From assembly GCA_902494555.1 (NCBI GenBank), contig CABUTR010000001.1, positions 62,001-126,000 on the forward strand: 64,000 bases of DNA, given 5' to 3'. This document shows positions 40,658 through 48,909 of the stretch, piece after piece (the first letter of the stretch is position 1; the number at the start of each line of letters is the position of its first letter). A program made the translations under genes and the position numbers. This stretch comes from an uncultured Collinsella sp. (GTDB taxonomy: Bacteria; Actinomycetota; Coriobacteriia; Coriobacteriales; Coriobacteriaceae). Under the pieces are notes generated by a model. It did no database searches. It had not been told where the DNA came from and saw nothing but the letters and a program-made list of their open reading frames with translations.

Positions 40658-43143
40658 CTATTCGCTACCGTCCCCAGCGTTTTCGCGGTCGTTGGCAAGC
40701 ATTGCCGCGCCGGCGACCGTTGTCGCTACGGCGGCGGCAGCGAGCCCGGCGGCAATGCCGGAGCCGTCGCCCGTGTCGGCGAGTTTTCCGCCCGAGTTCT
40801 TGCCCTTGTTGCCCTTACCGTTCTTATCAGCGCTGCCTGCGTTGGAACCCGTGCCACCGTCGGTGCCGGTGCCGCCTGCACTGCTCGAGGCCGCTACGGT
40901 AAAGCTCGCGGCTCCGTCATTAGCAAGCTTGTAGTTTTGCGCCGCGTCGCCCAAAAGACCGTTCGCGCGCACCCAGTACGTTCCCGCGGTAAATGCCTCG
41001 CCCTCGACCATTGCCGTGCCCGGAGCGCCGTCCGCGTCGTGCACAAACTCGAGCTGAGCCGTGCAGGCATCGTTTTCGAGTTTGCCCTCGAGCAGCGCCG
41101 CGACCTTTGTGCGCACATCCTCGCCGGCCTTAAGGCCTTCGAGCCCCTCAAAGTGGGGTGTCAGTGCGCGCGGATCGATATCGATGGGCACGGATCCCTG
41201 CAGCCCCGTAACGGTCTCGTTGCCCAAGGCGTCGACATCCACGTATTCGATGGTAAACGCATGGCCCGAAGCCGCCACGTTGAGTACGTTGCTGCTGTCG
41301 ACAAGGCGGAAATGGCCCTCGCCAACGGTCTTGCCATCCTGGAGCGAGGCATCGCTCAGCGAGTCGCCGTACGTCATGCGCATGCGGGTCGGGAGGCAGC
41401 ACGAAGCCGACTGCGTGTGCTTCGTATCGTAATTGTAATTGCGCTGGTAGATGCTCCGGGCCAGCGCCGCATCAACAAAGTCGGATGCGATGATGCCAAT
41501 GTGCTTGAGGTAATCTGACTTTGTATCCTCGGTGCCGCTGGGATTGATGTACGGGCTCTTGTACAGATGCTCGTTGACTACTCGTGCCGAGGTAAAAGGA
41601 TTGCCTCCGTGCGACAAGCCCGTGCAGCTGGTGTAGTTGATAGACCAGCAACGCTCCTGGACTTGCACCTCGGCCCCGGCATCGTCCACGACGTCCACCT
41701 TGTTGCACGTGCGCCCGGTCGTTTCCTTCAGCGCATTATCGACCCAGCTGAGCTTGTCGGTTCCCGTGAGTTTGTACTTGTCCTGGGCATATACCTTGGT
41801 GCAATAGGGCTCTTCATTGCCCGTTTCCCCTATGGCTTCAAATCCCCGCGCGTCTTGGACGAGACACATCGACTGCCCGGAATGCGCCTTGATCTTGTCA
41901 TCCCATTGGGTGAGGTCGAGGCCCCACGTGTGGCCGCTTACGCTGTTGCCGGCGAGCCCAAATCGACGCAGCAGGACGATCTTTCCGCGCACCTCGCCCA
42001 GCGTGGGGACGTGGCTCGACGTGTAGAACAGGTTGGGGTTATCGGCCATAACCTTGGCGAAGGCCGTCGTTATGCTTTCGTCGGTAGCCTCATCGTTGCC
42101 GCGCGATGCGAGCATGATGAGCGCTTCTGACGGGTTTTCGTTCAAAAACGTTTTGAAGTACCCGATGACATCGGAGAGATGCAGATAGTTCCCGTCTTTT
42201 TTGAGTAGGTAGAAAATCCCGTGGTCGATGCCGGGGTCATCGCCCTTTCCGAGCCGGATATCAAAATAGCGAATGCCTTCGAGCAACTGCGTGGGAATGT
42301 AATCCTGCTGGCATTTTACTTGCGAGGATTGGGGCTCAGTGTCGTTGTCCACGCTGCAGGTGCCCGAATCGTGCGTACCCGGGATGCTCAGCTCGTCGAG
42401 GAACTTGTTGTCGTCGACGTATTTCATCCAACATGGTCCGTCGACGTAGCTGCTGTACGTGATCCAGTCGAGGCTGCTAACCGTGGCATCGTTCTTTTTC
42501 ATGTCGTAACCGATAAGTTCGAGCTCCCACGGAATGCTCTTACTCTTATGGCAGATCTTATTGTTGTCCTGGTCTTCGCCGTTCGATTCTATTGCCAGGT
42601 ACTTAATGTCTTTTTTCTCGGTTTCTTTCTCGACCGTGCGGTCTCGGATGATATAGGTTCCGTTTGATTGACGCTCGAACGCAAAAGCGCGGCTGGGCTT
42701 GTTGTCATACTCGCCGCCCCATACGTGGATGACCTTTCCATCTTTGTCAGAGTCGTCGTCGACCGACCAAATGCTGTAGCCCGTCTTTTATGCTCTTCGA
42801 AATTGAGCAAGGTGCGGATAGCATACCAGTTTGTATCGTCATTCTTGGTCGTTACGTTCTCAAGGATGAGCTTGCTGGACGTGCCGTCGTTAAACAGGTG
42901 GCAGACGTTGCCGCGAACGTTGCCGTCTTGGTTGACGCTCGCGGTGCGAAAATAGCCCGCGGGGCGAAGGCGAATGACGAAATTGTCGAGGCTGTCCGAC
43001 GGTGCGGGTGTGTTGTCTGCAAATGCCGCTCGCAGGGGAATGCCCGGCGCTGCGGTTTCGGGCAGGCTTGCAAGTGGTGACAACGCCGCAAGCCCTAGGC
43101 CCAGCGTAAACGCTCGGCGGCTGATGGCATGGTGTTCGGTCAT
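40658..43143 (-). pseudogene. Secreted PI-PLC-like protein, broken by a frameshift
   Basis: One gene read in two frames. From the ATG at 43143 (GGAG upstream) it encodes a twin-arginine signal (SRRAFTLGLGLAALSPLASL) and a beta-rich, ricin-lectin-like region. At a run of four A in the coding strand (42786-42789) the frame is lost. With one more A the protein continues without a break (KTGYSIWSVDDDSD) into a PI-PLC X domain: FLDELSIPGTHDSGTC, DIRLGKG, DHGIFY. Later come repeat-like domains (VTGLQGSVPIDID, AFTAGTYWVRANG) and a C-terminal LADTG plus hydrophobic helix, a sortase-like anchor. The full product would be about 828 residues. An ATG at 42502 could give a 614-residue leaderless form. It could be a true mutation or an assembly error. 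The substrate is probably a phosphoinositide or GPI lipid. Confidence 0.75.
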
Positions 43144-43448
43144 AACTTCTCCATTCGCAGAGTGCGGTTATGCGATAGTTTTGGTCACTATACTGCCCAG
43201 ATGTTTAAAGATGCTGGTTTAATTGTCTGCGCGGCGCAATAAATCGGTGGGCGGACGTGTTGGGGTGTTTGTCGTTTTCGTACTGTTGCCACATTTGGGG
43301 CGGTTCCGGCGTCCGGCATCCTCGCGTTCGTCGGCTACAGGCATAAGAAAGGGAGGGTCGGTTTACCGGCCCTCCCTGGGTACGAAGCGCTGGGGTACCG
43401 TCGCTTGTTTGCACTGCGACCGTGTTTCCCGTTGCGCTCGCCAGTCGC
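43144..43448. other. 305-nt intergenic region
   Basis: No coding frame is supported. It holds the terminator of the upstream lipoprotein gene (43342-43376) and, nearer the PI-PLC-like start, its leader with GGAG at about 43150. No clear promoter was found. Confidence 0.5.
43342..43376 (-). terminator. Terminator after lipoprotein gene A
   Basis: An 11-bp stem with one G-T pair (43351-43361 with 43366-43376) and a 4-nt loop. On the minus strand it is followed by TTTCTTAT. Confidence 0.8.
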
Positions 43449-44042
43449 TTAGCGCTTGATCTCGATATCGTCGAGCTTGACGTCCATGGCCTCGGTCTTG
43501 GCCTCGGCGATGTCGTCGGCAAATTCCAGAGACTTCATCATGGTCTCGACGGCGTCCTTGTGCTCCTCGACGTTGTCGATACGCACATACACACTGCCGC
43601 CGTCAACGTCGGTGAAGTATTCGGTCGTTACGCCGCCCGAGTGTGTATAGGAAGCGTTGCGCCAAGTCTTGCCGTTGTACTTGACGGGGTCATTCTCGGT
43701 CCACTCAAAGCTGGCATTCCACTTTGCCTCGTAGTCGAACAGCTCGTCGGCGTTCTTGTCAGGATCGAAGACGGGGATGAAGCGATCGCTGGCGTGCTCG
43801 CTCTCGGTGAACTTAAACTGGGCCCTGTCGGCGGTGTCGCCGGCAACGTCGGTAATCTCGACGCCCTCGGGAACCTCGACCTTAAACCAAATGAAGTCGG
43901 TCCTCATATCCACGGCTGGCTTTTCTGCCCCGCCGCCACCGCCACTTCCGGTAGCGTCGCCGCTGCCACCGCAGCCCACCAGGGCAACTGCGGCAAAGAG
44001 ACTGATGCAGAGGGTGAGAATCGCAAAGGCCTTCTTTTTCAT
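43449..44042 (-). CDS. Lipoprotein A, paralogue of the next gene
   Basis: A 197-residue secreted lipoprotein. The signal MKKKAFAILTLCISLFAAVALVGC ends in the lipobox LVGC, so Cys24 is lipidated; a Gly-rich linker follows. The mature domain shares its plan with the neighbouring lipoprotein: TDFIWFKVEVPEGVEI, ADRAQFKF, SDRFIPVF, YNGKTWRNASY and a closing FTDVDGGSVYVRIDNVEEHKDAVETMMKSLEF helix. The domain is not recognised. GGAGG lies about 7 nt before the ATG. The pair clearly arose by duplication, each copy with its own terminator and a shared 19-bp upstream motif, so they are separate but probably co-regulated units. Confidence 0.8.
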   Translation of the reverse strand: MKKKAFAILTLCISLFAAVALVGCGGSGDATGSGGGGGAEKPAVDMRTDFIWFKVEVPEGVEITDVAGDTADRAQFKFTESEHASDRFIPVFDPDKNADELFDYEAKWNASFEWTENDPVKYNGKTWRNASYTHSGGVTTEYFTDVDGGSVYVRIDNVEEHKDAVETMMKSLEFADDIAEAKTEAMDVKLDDIEIKR

Positions 44043-44114
44043 GGTCGTGTCCTCCTCGATCTGTAACCGCCCATGGATTACCTGTCTTTACTGTACGCGT
44101 GGACGGCTCGCTAG

Positions 44115-44133
44115 GGTGGGCCATGTGTCCCAT
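44115..44133. repeat. 19-bp motif GGTGGGCCATGTGTCCCAT, copy 1
   Basis: Identical to 45080-45098. It lies 73 nt upstream of lipoprotein A. The inner part TGGG-CATGTG-CCCA has partial dyad symmetry, as expected for a regulator site. Confidence 0.6.
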
Positions 44134-44179
44134 TCTGAGGGCCGGATTTGCGCCGTTAAGTGGCAATATGTTCGGGCGC

Positions 44180-44214
44180 AAAAGAGGGGAGGGCTGGTGC
44201 TGTCGGCCCTCCCC
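44180..44214 (-). terminator. Terminator after lipoprotein gene B
   Basis: GGGGAGGGC (44186-44194) pairs with GCCCTCCCC (44206-44214). On the minus strand it is followed by TCTTTTGC. Confidence 0.8.
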
Positions 44215-44283
44215 GGGTTGGGCGCCCGTTGTTTTAATGGGGCGCATGTGCGCGGGTGCGCGTAGGCGCGTGCGGGTGTCCCG

Positions 44284-44883
44284 TTACTTGATCTCGATGC
44301 TCGAAATCTCGACTTCGCGTGCCTCGGAAACTGCCTCTTCCATGTCATCGGGGAACTCGATGGAGTTGAGGAGTGCCTCGGCTTCTTTCTTGTGCTGGTC
44401 GAAGTTCGAGATGAGGACGTAGACGCTTCCCGGCTCAACATCGGTAAAAAGCATGGTTGAGATGCCGCTGTTGTCCTCGTATGTTCCGACGAGCCACGTC
44501 CTGCCGTTATACTCGACGGACCCGCCATCCTTCCACTGGAACGTATCCCCCTTCTTTTCCGCCTGGTCGGCGTGGGATTCCTCGGCCGTCAGCGCTTTTT
44601 TCCAAACGGGGATAAAGCGATCGGCCGAGGCGTTCTCGTCTTCGGGGAAGGTGAGCTGGACCCTGTCGGCATTCTTGCCGGCAGAGTCGCTTACGCCGAC
44701 GCCCTCGGGCATCTCGACCTTAAACCAGATGTAGTCGGTCTTCTTGGCGACGGGGGCCTTTTCCTTGCTCTCGCTCTTGGGGGCGCTGCCGCCGCCCGAT
44801 GCGCTCCCGCCGCAGCCCACAAGGGCGAGCGCGGCAAAGAGGGCGATGCAAAGGGAAAGGATCGATAGGGTCTTTTTCTTCAT
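44284..44883 (-). CDS. Lipoprotein B, paralogue of lipoprotein A
   Basis: A 199-residue lipoprotein starting at 44883, where GGAGG lies about 7 nt upstream; upstream in-frame codons to 44955 lack a signal-like start. The signal MKKKTLSILSLCIALFAALALVGC has the lipobox LVGC (Cys24). The mature part parallels lipoprotein A: TDYIWFKVEMPEGVGV, ADRVQLTF, ADRFIPVW, YNGRTWLVGTY, FTDVEPGSVYVLISNFDQHKKEAEALLNSIEF and an acidic end. No enzyme motif is visible; the domain may bind a ligand at the cell surface. It differs from its paralogue by a charged Lys/Glu linker in place of the Gly-rich one. Confidence 0.8.
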   Translation of the reverse strand: MKKKTLSILSLCIALFAALALVGCGGSASGGGSAPKSESKEKAPVAKKTDYIWFKVEMPEGVGVSDSAGKNADRVQLTFPEDENASADRFIPVWKKALTAEESHADQAEKKGDTFQWKDGGSVEYNGRTWLVGTYEDNSGISTMLFTDVEPGSVYVLISNFDQHKKEAEALLNSIEFPDDMEEAVSEAREVEISSIEIK

Positions 44884-45079
44884 GGTGGCGTCCTCCTTGT
44901 CTGCCAGGGACATCGTGTGCCGCGGATCGCTGGGGCGGCGGTTACGCATGCGCATGATGTCTTTGTTTACTGTGCGGTTATTCTTCCATTCGTCGTCCGG
45001 TGCCGTGATGAGCTTGCCCCAACATAGGGCTCCTTACCTATATGTATGCCCCAGTTGCCGCTGCCCGGAAGTCTCGAAA

Positions 45080-45098
45080 GGTGGGCCATGTGTCCCAT
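45080..45098. repeat. 19-bp motif GGTGGGCCATGTGTCCCAT, copy 2
   Basis: Identical to 44115-44133, about 197 nt upstream of lipoprotein B and between it and fchA. Confidence 0.6.
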
Positions 45099-45153
45099 GT
45101 TTGCGGTGCCGACGCCTATCGTTCGTCATAGAAATCCGCGATGGCCAGGTGCG

Positions 45154-45182
45154 CTGACGCTTATGTACTTATGGGCTAGACT
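45154..45182 (+). promoter_or_regulatory. Possible promoter of fchA-folD
   Basis: CTGACG (45154-45159), a 17-nt spacer, TAGACT (45177-45182). The leader of about 70 nt would contain the hairpin at 45208-45233. Confidence 0.4.
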
Positions 45183-45259
45183 TAGCACCATTATGTGATC
45201 GATGCGGTCGGTCGGCGGTTTCCACCCGACCGATGTATATGACTTGAAGGTGCATGCGT

Positions 45260-45892
45260 ATGAGCCAAGAGATGATGGACAAGACCTGCCGCGGGTTTGC
45301 CGAGGCGCTTGCCGCGCGCGAGCCGGTTCCCGGCGGTGGCAGCGCGAGCGCCTTTGTGGGCGCGCTGGGCGCCTCGCTGTGCGGAATGGTTGCCCGCTAC
45401 GGTGCGACTAATCCCGCGCTTGCTGATCGTGCGGATGACCTGACGCGCGCGTTTGCCCAGGCTGATGAGCTGGCCCAGGAGCTTGTCGAGTTGGTTTCCG
45501 AGGACGTTCGTGCCTACAGGCGGGTGTCCGCGGCGTACGGTATTCCGCGTGACGATCCGGCTCGAGCGACCGCGATTCAGGATGCGCTGCATGTGGCCGC
45601 TATGCCGCCGTATCGCATTATGGATGCCTGCGGGCGTGCGCTGGCGCTGCTCGAGGACATGGCCGACAAGGGTTCGCGTCAGCTGCTGTCCGATGTGGCG
45701 TGCGGCGCCGTGTTCTGCCGTGCCGCTATGCAGGGCGCGAGCTTGACGCTCTTTGCGAACACCACGTCTATGAAAGATCGCGCTCGTGCTGAGGAGCTCG
45801 AGACGGCGTGTGATGAGTTGCTCGACACATGGTTGCCGCGCGCCGATGCGCTGGCGCGCCGCGCCTCCGACGCTGCAAGGAAGAGAGGATAG
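45260..45892 (+). CDS. fchA: Methenyl-THF cyclohydrolase, cyclodeaminase family
   Basis: A 210-residue helical protein of the formiminotransferase-cyclodeaminase C-terminal family (FchA). It hydrolyses 5,10-methenyl-THF to 10-formyl-THF, or deaminates formimino-THF. The start of the family signature is EPVPGGGSASAFVGALGASLCGMVAR (in two parts, about 21-47), which lines the folate site. The ATG at 45260 is used (AAGG 9 nt away); 45254 is only 3 nt from it. It is separated from folD by 2 nt, so they are co-transcribed. With fhs it supplies the one-carbon pool. In a histidine degrader it could be the deaminase, but no hut genes are near. Confidence 0.85.
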   Translation: MSQEMMDKTCRGFAEALAAREPVPGGGSASAFVGALGASLCGMVARYGATNPALADRADDLTRAFAQADELAQELVELVSEDVRAYRRVSAAYGIPRDDPARATAIQDALHVAAMPPYRIMDACGRALALLEDMADKGSRQLLSDVACGAVFCRAAMQGASLTLFANTTSMKDRARAEELETACDELLDTWLPRADALARRASDAARKRG

Positions 45893-45894
45893 CC

Positions 45895-46749
45895 ATGGCT
45901 GAACTGCTGAAGGGTGCTCCCGTTGCTCGCGCTTTGACCGAGGAACTTGCTGCTCGCTGTGCAGCCCTGCGCGAACGTGGCGTTGTGCCGACGCTGGCCA
46001 TTGTTCGTGTGGGCGAGCGCGAGGACGACCTGTCCTACGAGCGCGGTGCCCTCAAGCGCTGCGAGAAGGTTGGCATTGAGGCTCGCCGCGTTTTGCTTTC
46101 TGCCGATGTTTCGCAGGACGAGCTGTTGGCGGCCATCGAGGACATCAATACCGATTCGGCTGTTCATGGCTGTCTGATGTTCCGCCCGCTGCCCGCCGGC
46201 CTTGACGAGAACGCCGTCGCCGCAGCGCTCGATCCCGCCAAGGATGTTGACTCCATGACGCCGGCCTCGCTGCTTACCACGCTTTCGGGTCGTGGCGAGG
46301 GCTTTGCTCCCTGCACGGCCGAGGCCGTGTTGGCGTTGCTGGACCATTACAGTGTTGAGCTGGATGGGGCCAAGGTTGCGGTCGTCGGTCGGTCTCTGGT
46401 GATTGGTCGTCCCGTTGCCGCCATGCTTACGGCGCGCAATGCGACCGTGACGACGTGCCATACGCATACGCGCGACCTTGCTGCCGAGTGCCGTGCTGCC
46501 GACATTGTGGTTGCCGCCGTTGGACGCGCACGCACGATTGGCGCGGATGCGGTCCGCGAGGACCAGACGATCATTGATGTGGGCATTAACTGGGATGAGG
46601 ACGCTGGCAAGCTGGTCGGGGACATCGATTTTGATGCTGCGGAGCCGGTCGTTAACGCCATCACGCCCGTGCCGGGCGGCGTGGGCGCCGTGACAACGGC
46701 GATTCTCGCCAAACACGTGATCGAAGCGGCCGAGCGCGCATCGAAATAG
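45895..46749 (+). CDS. folD: Methylene-THF dehydrogenase/methenyl-THF cyclohydrolase FolD
   Basis: Bifunctional folate enzyme of 284 residues linking methylene-, methenyl- and 10-formyl-THF with NADP(H). The catalytic region SYERGALKRCEKVG keeps the Tyr and the Lys six residues later. The nucleotide-binding GRSLVIGRPVAAML and C-terminal TPVPGGVGAVTTAIL signatures are clear. GAGG lies 8 nt before the ATG. It directly follows fchA, which duplicates its cyclohydrolase step; the two together may favour flux in one direction. Confidence 0.94.
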   Translation: MAELLKGAPVARALTEELAARCAALRERGVVPTLAIVRVGEREDDLSYERGALKRCEKVGIEARRVLLSADVSQDELLAAIEDINTDSAVHGCLMFRPLPAGLDENAVAAALDPAKDVDSMTPASLLTTLSGRGEGFAPCTAEAVLALLDHYSVELDGAKVAVVGRSLVIGRPVAAMLTARNATVTTCHTHTRDLAAECRAADIVVAAVGRARTIGADAVREDQTIIDVGINWDEDAGKLVGDIDFDAAEPVVNAITPVPGGVGAVTTAILAKHVIEAAERASK

Positions 46750-46861
46750 GCGTTTTTGCACACAGGGGTCCCGAGGGGTTCTGAGGGGTTGTGATTTCGC
46801 CCTTTTTGCGCCGAAGCGATACACTGTTGCCGTTTGATTTCTTCGCTCAAGGAGGATGCGC

Positions 46862-48385
46862 ATGCCGTGCACAACGATTCTGGTCGGTAAGAACGCAAGC
46901 TACGACGGGTCGACGCTTGTCGCCCGCAACGAGGACTCGTCCAACGGGGTGTTTGAGCCCAAGCGTATGCGCGTGGTGCATCCCGACGAGCAGCCGCGCG
47001 TCTACACGAGCGTCCTGAGTCACCTGACCGTTGAACTGCCCGATAATCCCATGCGCTATACGAGCGTCCCCGATGTTGTCCCGGGCCACGGCATCTGGGC
47101 CGAGGCCGGTTTCAACGAGCTCAATGTGGGCATGTCTGCAACCGAGACGCTCACCACCAATGAGCGCGTTCGCGGCGCCGATCCGCTCGTGGACTACGTG
47201 CCCGCCAAGGGCAACGAGGGCGAGGACGGCTATGTGCCGGCGCAGCCTGGTGGCCTGGGCGAGGAGGACATGGTGACCCTGGTCCTGCCGTATGCCAAGT
47301 CCGCCCGCGACGGCGTGCGCATCCTGGGCGACCTGCTCGAGCGCTACGGCACCTACGAGAACAACGGCATCGCCTTTAGTGATGTGGACGAGATCTGGTG
47401 GCTCGAGACTATCGGTGGTCACCACTGGATTGCCAAGCGCGTGCCTGACGACGCCTATGTGACCATGCCCAACCAGCTGGGTATCGACAGCTTTGACCTG
47501 GATGACGCCGAGGGCGCCCAGGCCGACCACATGTGCTCCGCCGACTTGCGCGCCTGGATGGCCGAGTGGCATCTGGACCTGACGCTGGGCGTCGAGGGCG
47601 ACGGCCCGGCTGCGGTCTTTAACCCGCGCGAGGCCTTTGGCTCGCACAGCGACAGCGACCACGTCTACAACACGCCGCGCGCGTGGTACATGCAGCGCTG
47701 TCTCAACCCCGGCGACGTGTGGGACGGCCCCGATGCCGACTACACGCCCGAGAGCGACGACATTCCCTGGAGCCGCGTGCCCGAGCGCAAGGTGACCATC
47801 GAGGACATCAAGTACGTGCTCTCGAGCCACTACCAGGGCACGGAGTACGACTGCTACGGCAGCAAGGGCACGCCCGCTACGCGTGGCGCATATCGCCCCA
47901 TCGGCATCAACCGCAACAGCCAGCTCGCCGTGTTGCAGCTGCGTCCCTATGCGCAGCCGGCCTATCGCGCCGTGCAGTGGATGGCGTTTGGCTCCAACTC
48001 GTTTAACGCGCTGGTTCCGCTGTACGCCAACGTCGAGACCATGCCCGAGTACTATGCCGACACGCAGGCTCGCGTGACGTCCGAAAACTTCTACTGGGCC
48101 AACCGCCTGATCGGCGCGCTGGCTGACGTCCGCTTCCATGAGTGCGGTCGCGCGGTCGAGGATTATCAGGAGAAGGTCGGTGGCATGGGCCACAAGCAGA
48201 TCCATGACATCGACGCTGCCGTAGCCGCTCTGCCCGAGGCCGAGGTGTCTGCCGAGCTTGCACGCGCCAACGAGGAGTTTGCCGAGCGTGTTCGCGTAGA
48301 GACCGATGCTCTACTGGGCAAGGTGCTCTACACCACGAGCTGCGCCATGAAGAACTCTTTTGCGATGAACGACAACGTGAGGTAA
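46862..48385 (+). CDS. C69 family dipeptidase
   Basis: An N-terminal-nucleophile peptidase of 507 residues (PepD type). The N-terminus MPCTTILVGKNASYDGSTLVARNED matches the family, with Cys3 as the catalytic nucleophile after removal of the first residues. Such enzymes split a broad range of dipeptides and act in peptide nutrition. The ATG at 46862 is chosen because AAGGAGG ends just before an alternative ATG at 46856, which would be too close. It is a single gene of normal length. No signal peptide is seen, so it should be cytosolic. Confidence 0.9.
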   Translation: MPCTTILVGKNASYDGSTLVARNEDSSNGVFEPKRMRVVHPDEQPRVYTSVLSHLTVELPDNPMRYTSVPDVVPGHGIWAEAGFNELNVGMSATETLTTNERVRGADPLVDYVPAKGNEGEDGYVPAQPGGLGEEDMVTLVLPYAKSARDGVRILGDLLERYGTYENNGIAFSDVDEIWWLETIGGHHWIAKRVPDDAYVTMPNQLGIDSFDLDDAEGAQADHMCSADLRAWMAEWHLDLTLGVEGDGPAAVFNPREAFGSHSDSDHVYNTPRAWYMQRCLNPGDVWDGPDADYTPESDDIPWSRVPERKVTIEDIKYVLSSHYQGTEYDCYGSKGTPATRGAYRPIGINRNSQLAVLQLRPYAQPAYRAVQWMAFGSNSFNALVPLYANVETMPEYYADTQARVTSENFYWANRLIGALADVRFHECGRAVEDYQEKVGGMGHKQIHDIDAAVAALPEAEVSAELARANEEFAERVRVETDALLGKVLYTTSCAMKNSFAMNDNVR

Positions 48386-48484
48386 GGGTTTCCCGTCGAT
48401 CGAATAGCGCTAAAACGCTTTGTCGCTTTCGCTCAATCTTGGGTACAAGAACGCCAATGCAGTTGTTTGTGATTGGAGACAACC

Positions 48485-48901
48485 ATGGTTATGAAACTCG
48501 ATCAGCTTGTTAACGGCGCCATTAACGTGGGCTTTGGCGCTGCCGTCGTTGCTGTCGAAGGCGGCAAGAAGGTCCTCGACGACCTTAACACCAAGGGCGA
48601 GCAGGTCCGCAAGGACGCAGGCGCCCCCGATATCGCCCGCAGCGTGTCCGATATGTTCGAGCAGGCCGGTGGCACCATCTCCGACCTGACCGAGCGTCTG
48701 GGCATGCAGGGCGAGACCGCGGCCCAGCGCGTGCTCGACGAGCTCATCCTTGCCCGTGTCCGCGTTATGACCGCCCCCGAGCGCACGGCCTTCCTGGCTC
48801 ATGTGCGCGACATCGTCGATTCGGTCGAGGACAACGTGACCTCGGTGCCCGTCGAGTCCGTTGAGCCCGACGATGCGAAGGATACCGAAGAGGCCGAGTA
48901 G
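48485..48901 (+). CDS. Phasin-like helical protein next to the UbiB kinase
   Basis: A 138-residue, largely helical protein (MVMKLDQLVNGAINVGFGAAVVAVEGGKKVLDDLN) with a phasin or coiled-coil appearance and an acidic C-terminus (PDDAKDTEEAE). Similar small helical proteins sit before AarF/UbiB genes in many bacteria and may regulate or anchor them. GGAG lies 6 nt before the ATG at 48485. It ends 8 nt before the UbiB gene, so the two form one operon. It is not known to bind polyhydroxyalkanoate here. Confidence 0.65.
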   Translation: MVMKLDQLVNGAINVGFGAAVVAVEGGKKVLDDLNTKGEQVRKDAGAPDIARSVSDMFEQAGGTISDLTERLGMQGETAAQRVLDELILARVRVMTAPERTAFLAHVRDIVDSVEDNVTSVPVESVEPDDAKDTEEAE

Positions 48902-48909
48902 CAGCGCAG

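Larger units (their letters stand above)
44884..45259. other. 376-nt intergenic region between divergent lipoprotein B and fchA
   Basis: It holds the second copy of the 19-bp motif, the fchA promoter and, in the fchA leader, an 8-bp hairpin TCGGTCGG/CCGACCGA (45208-45215 and 45226-45233). No gene is supported. Confidence 0.5.

Noticed and set aside
42502..43143. Programmed -1 or +1 frameshifting in the PI-PLC-like gene
   Set aside because: The A4 run in CAT-AAA-AGA does not form a canonical slippery heptamer and no pseudoknot is evident; a one-base deletion or assembly error is simpler.
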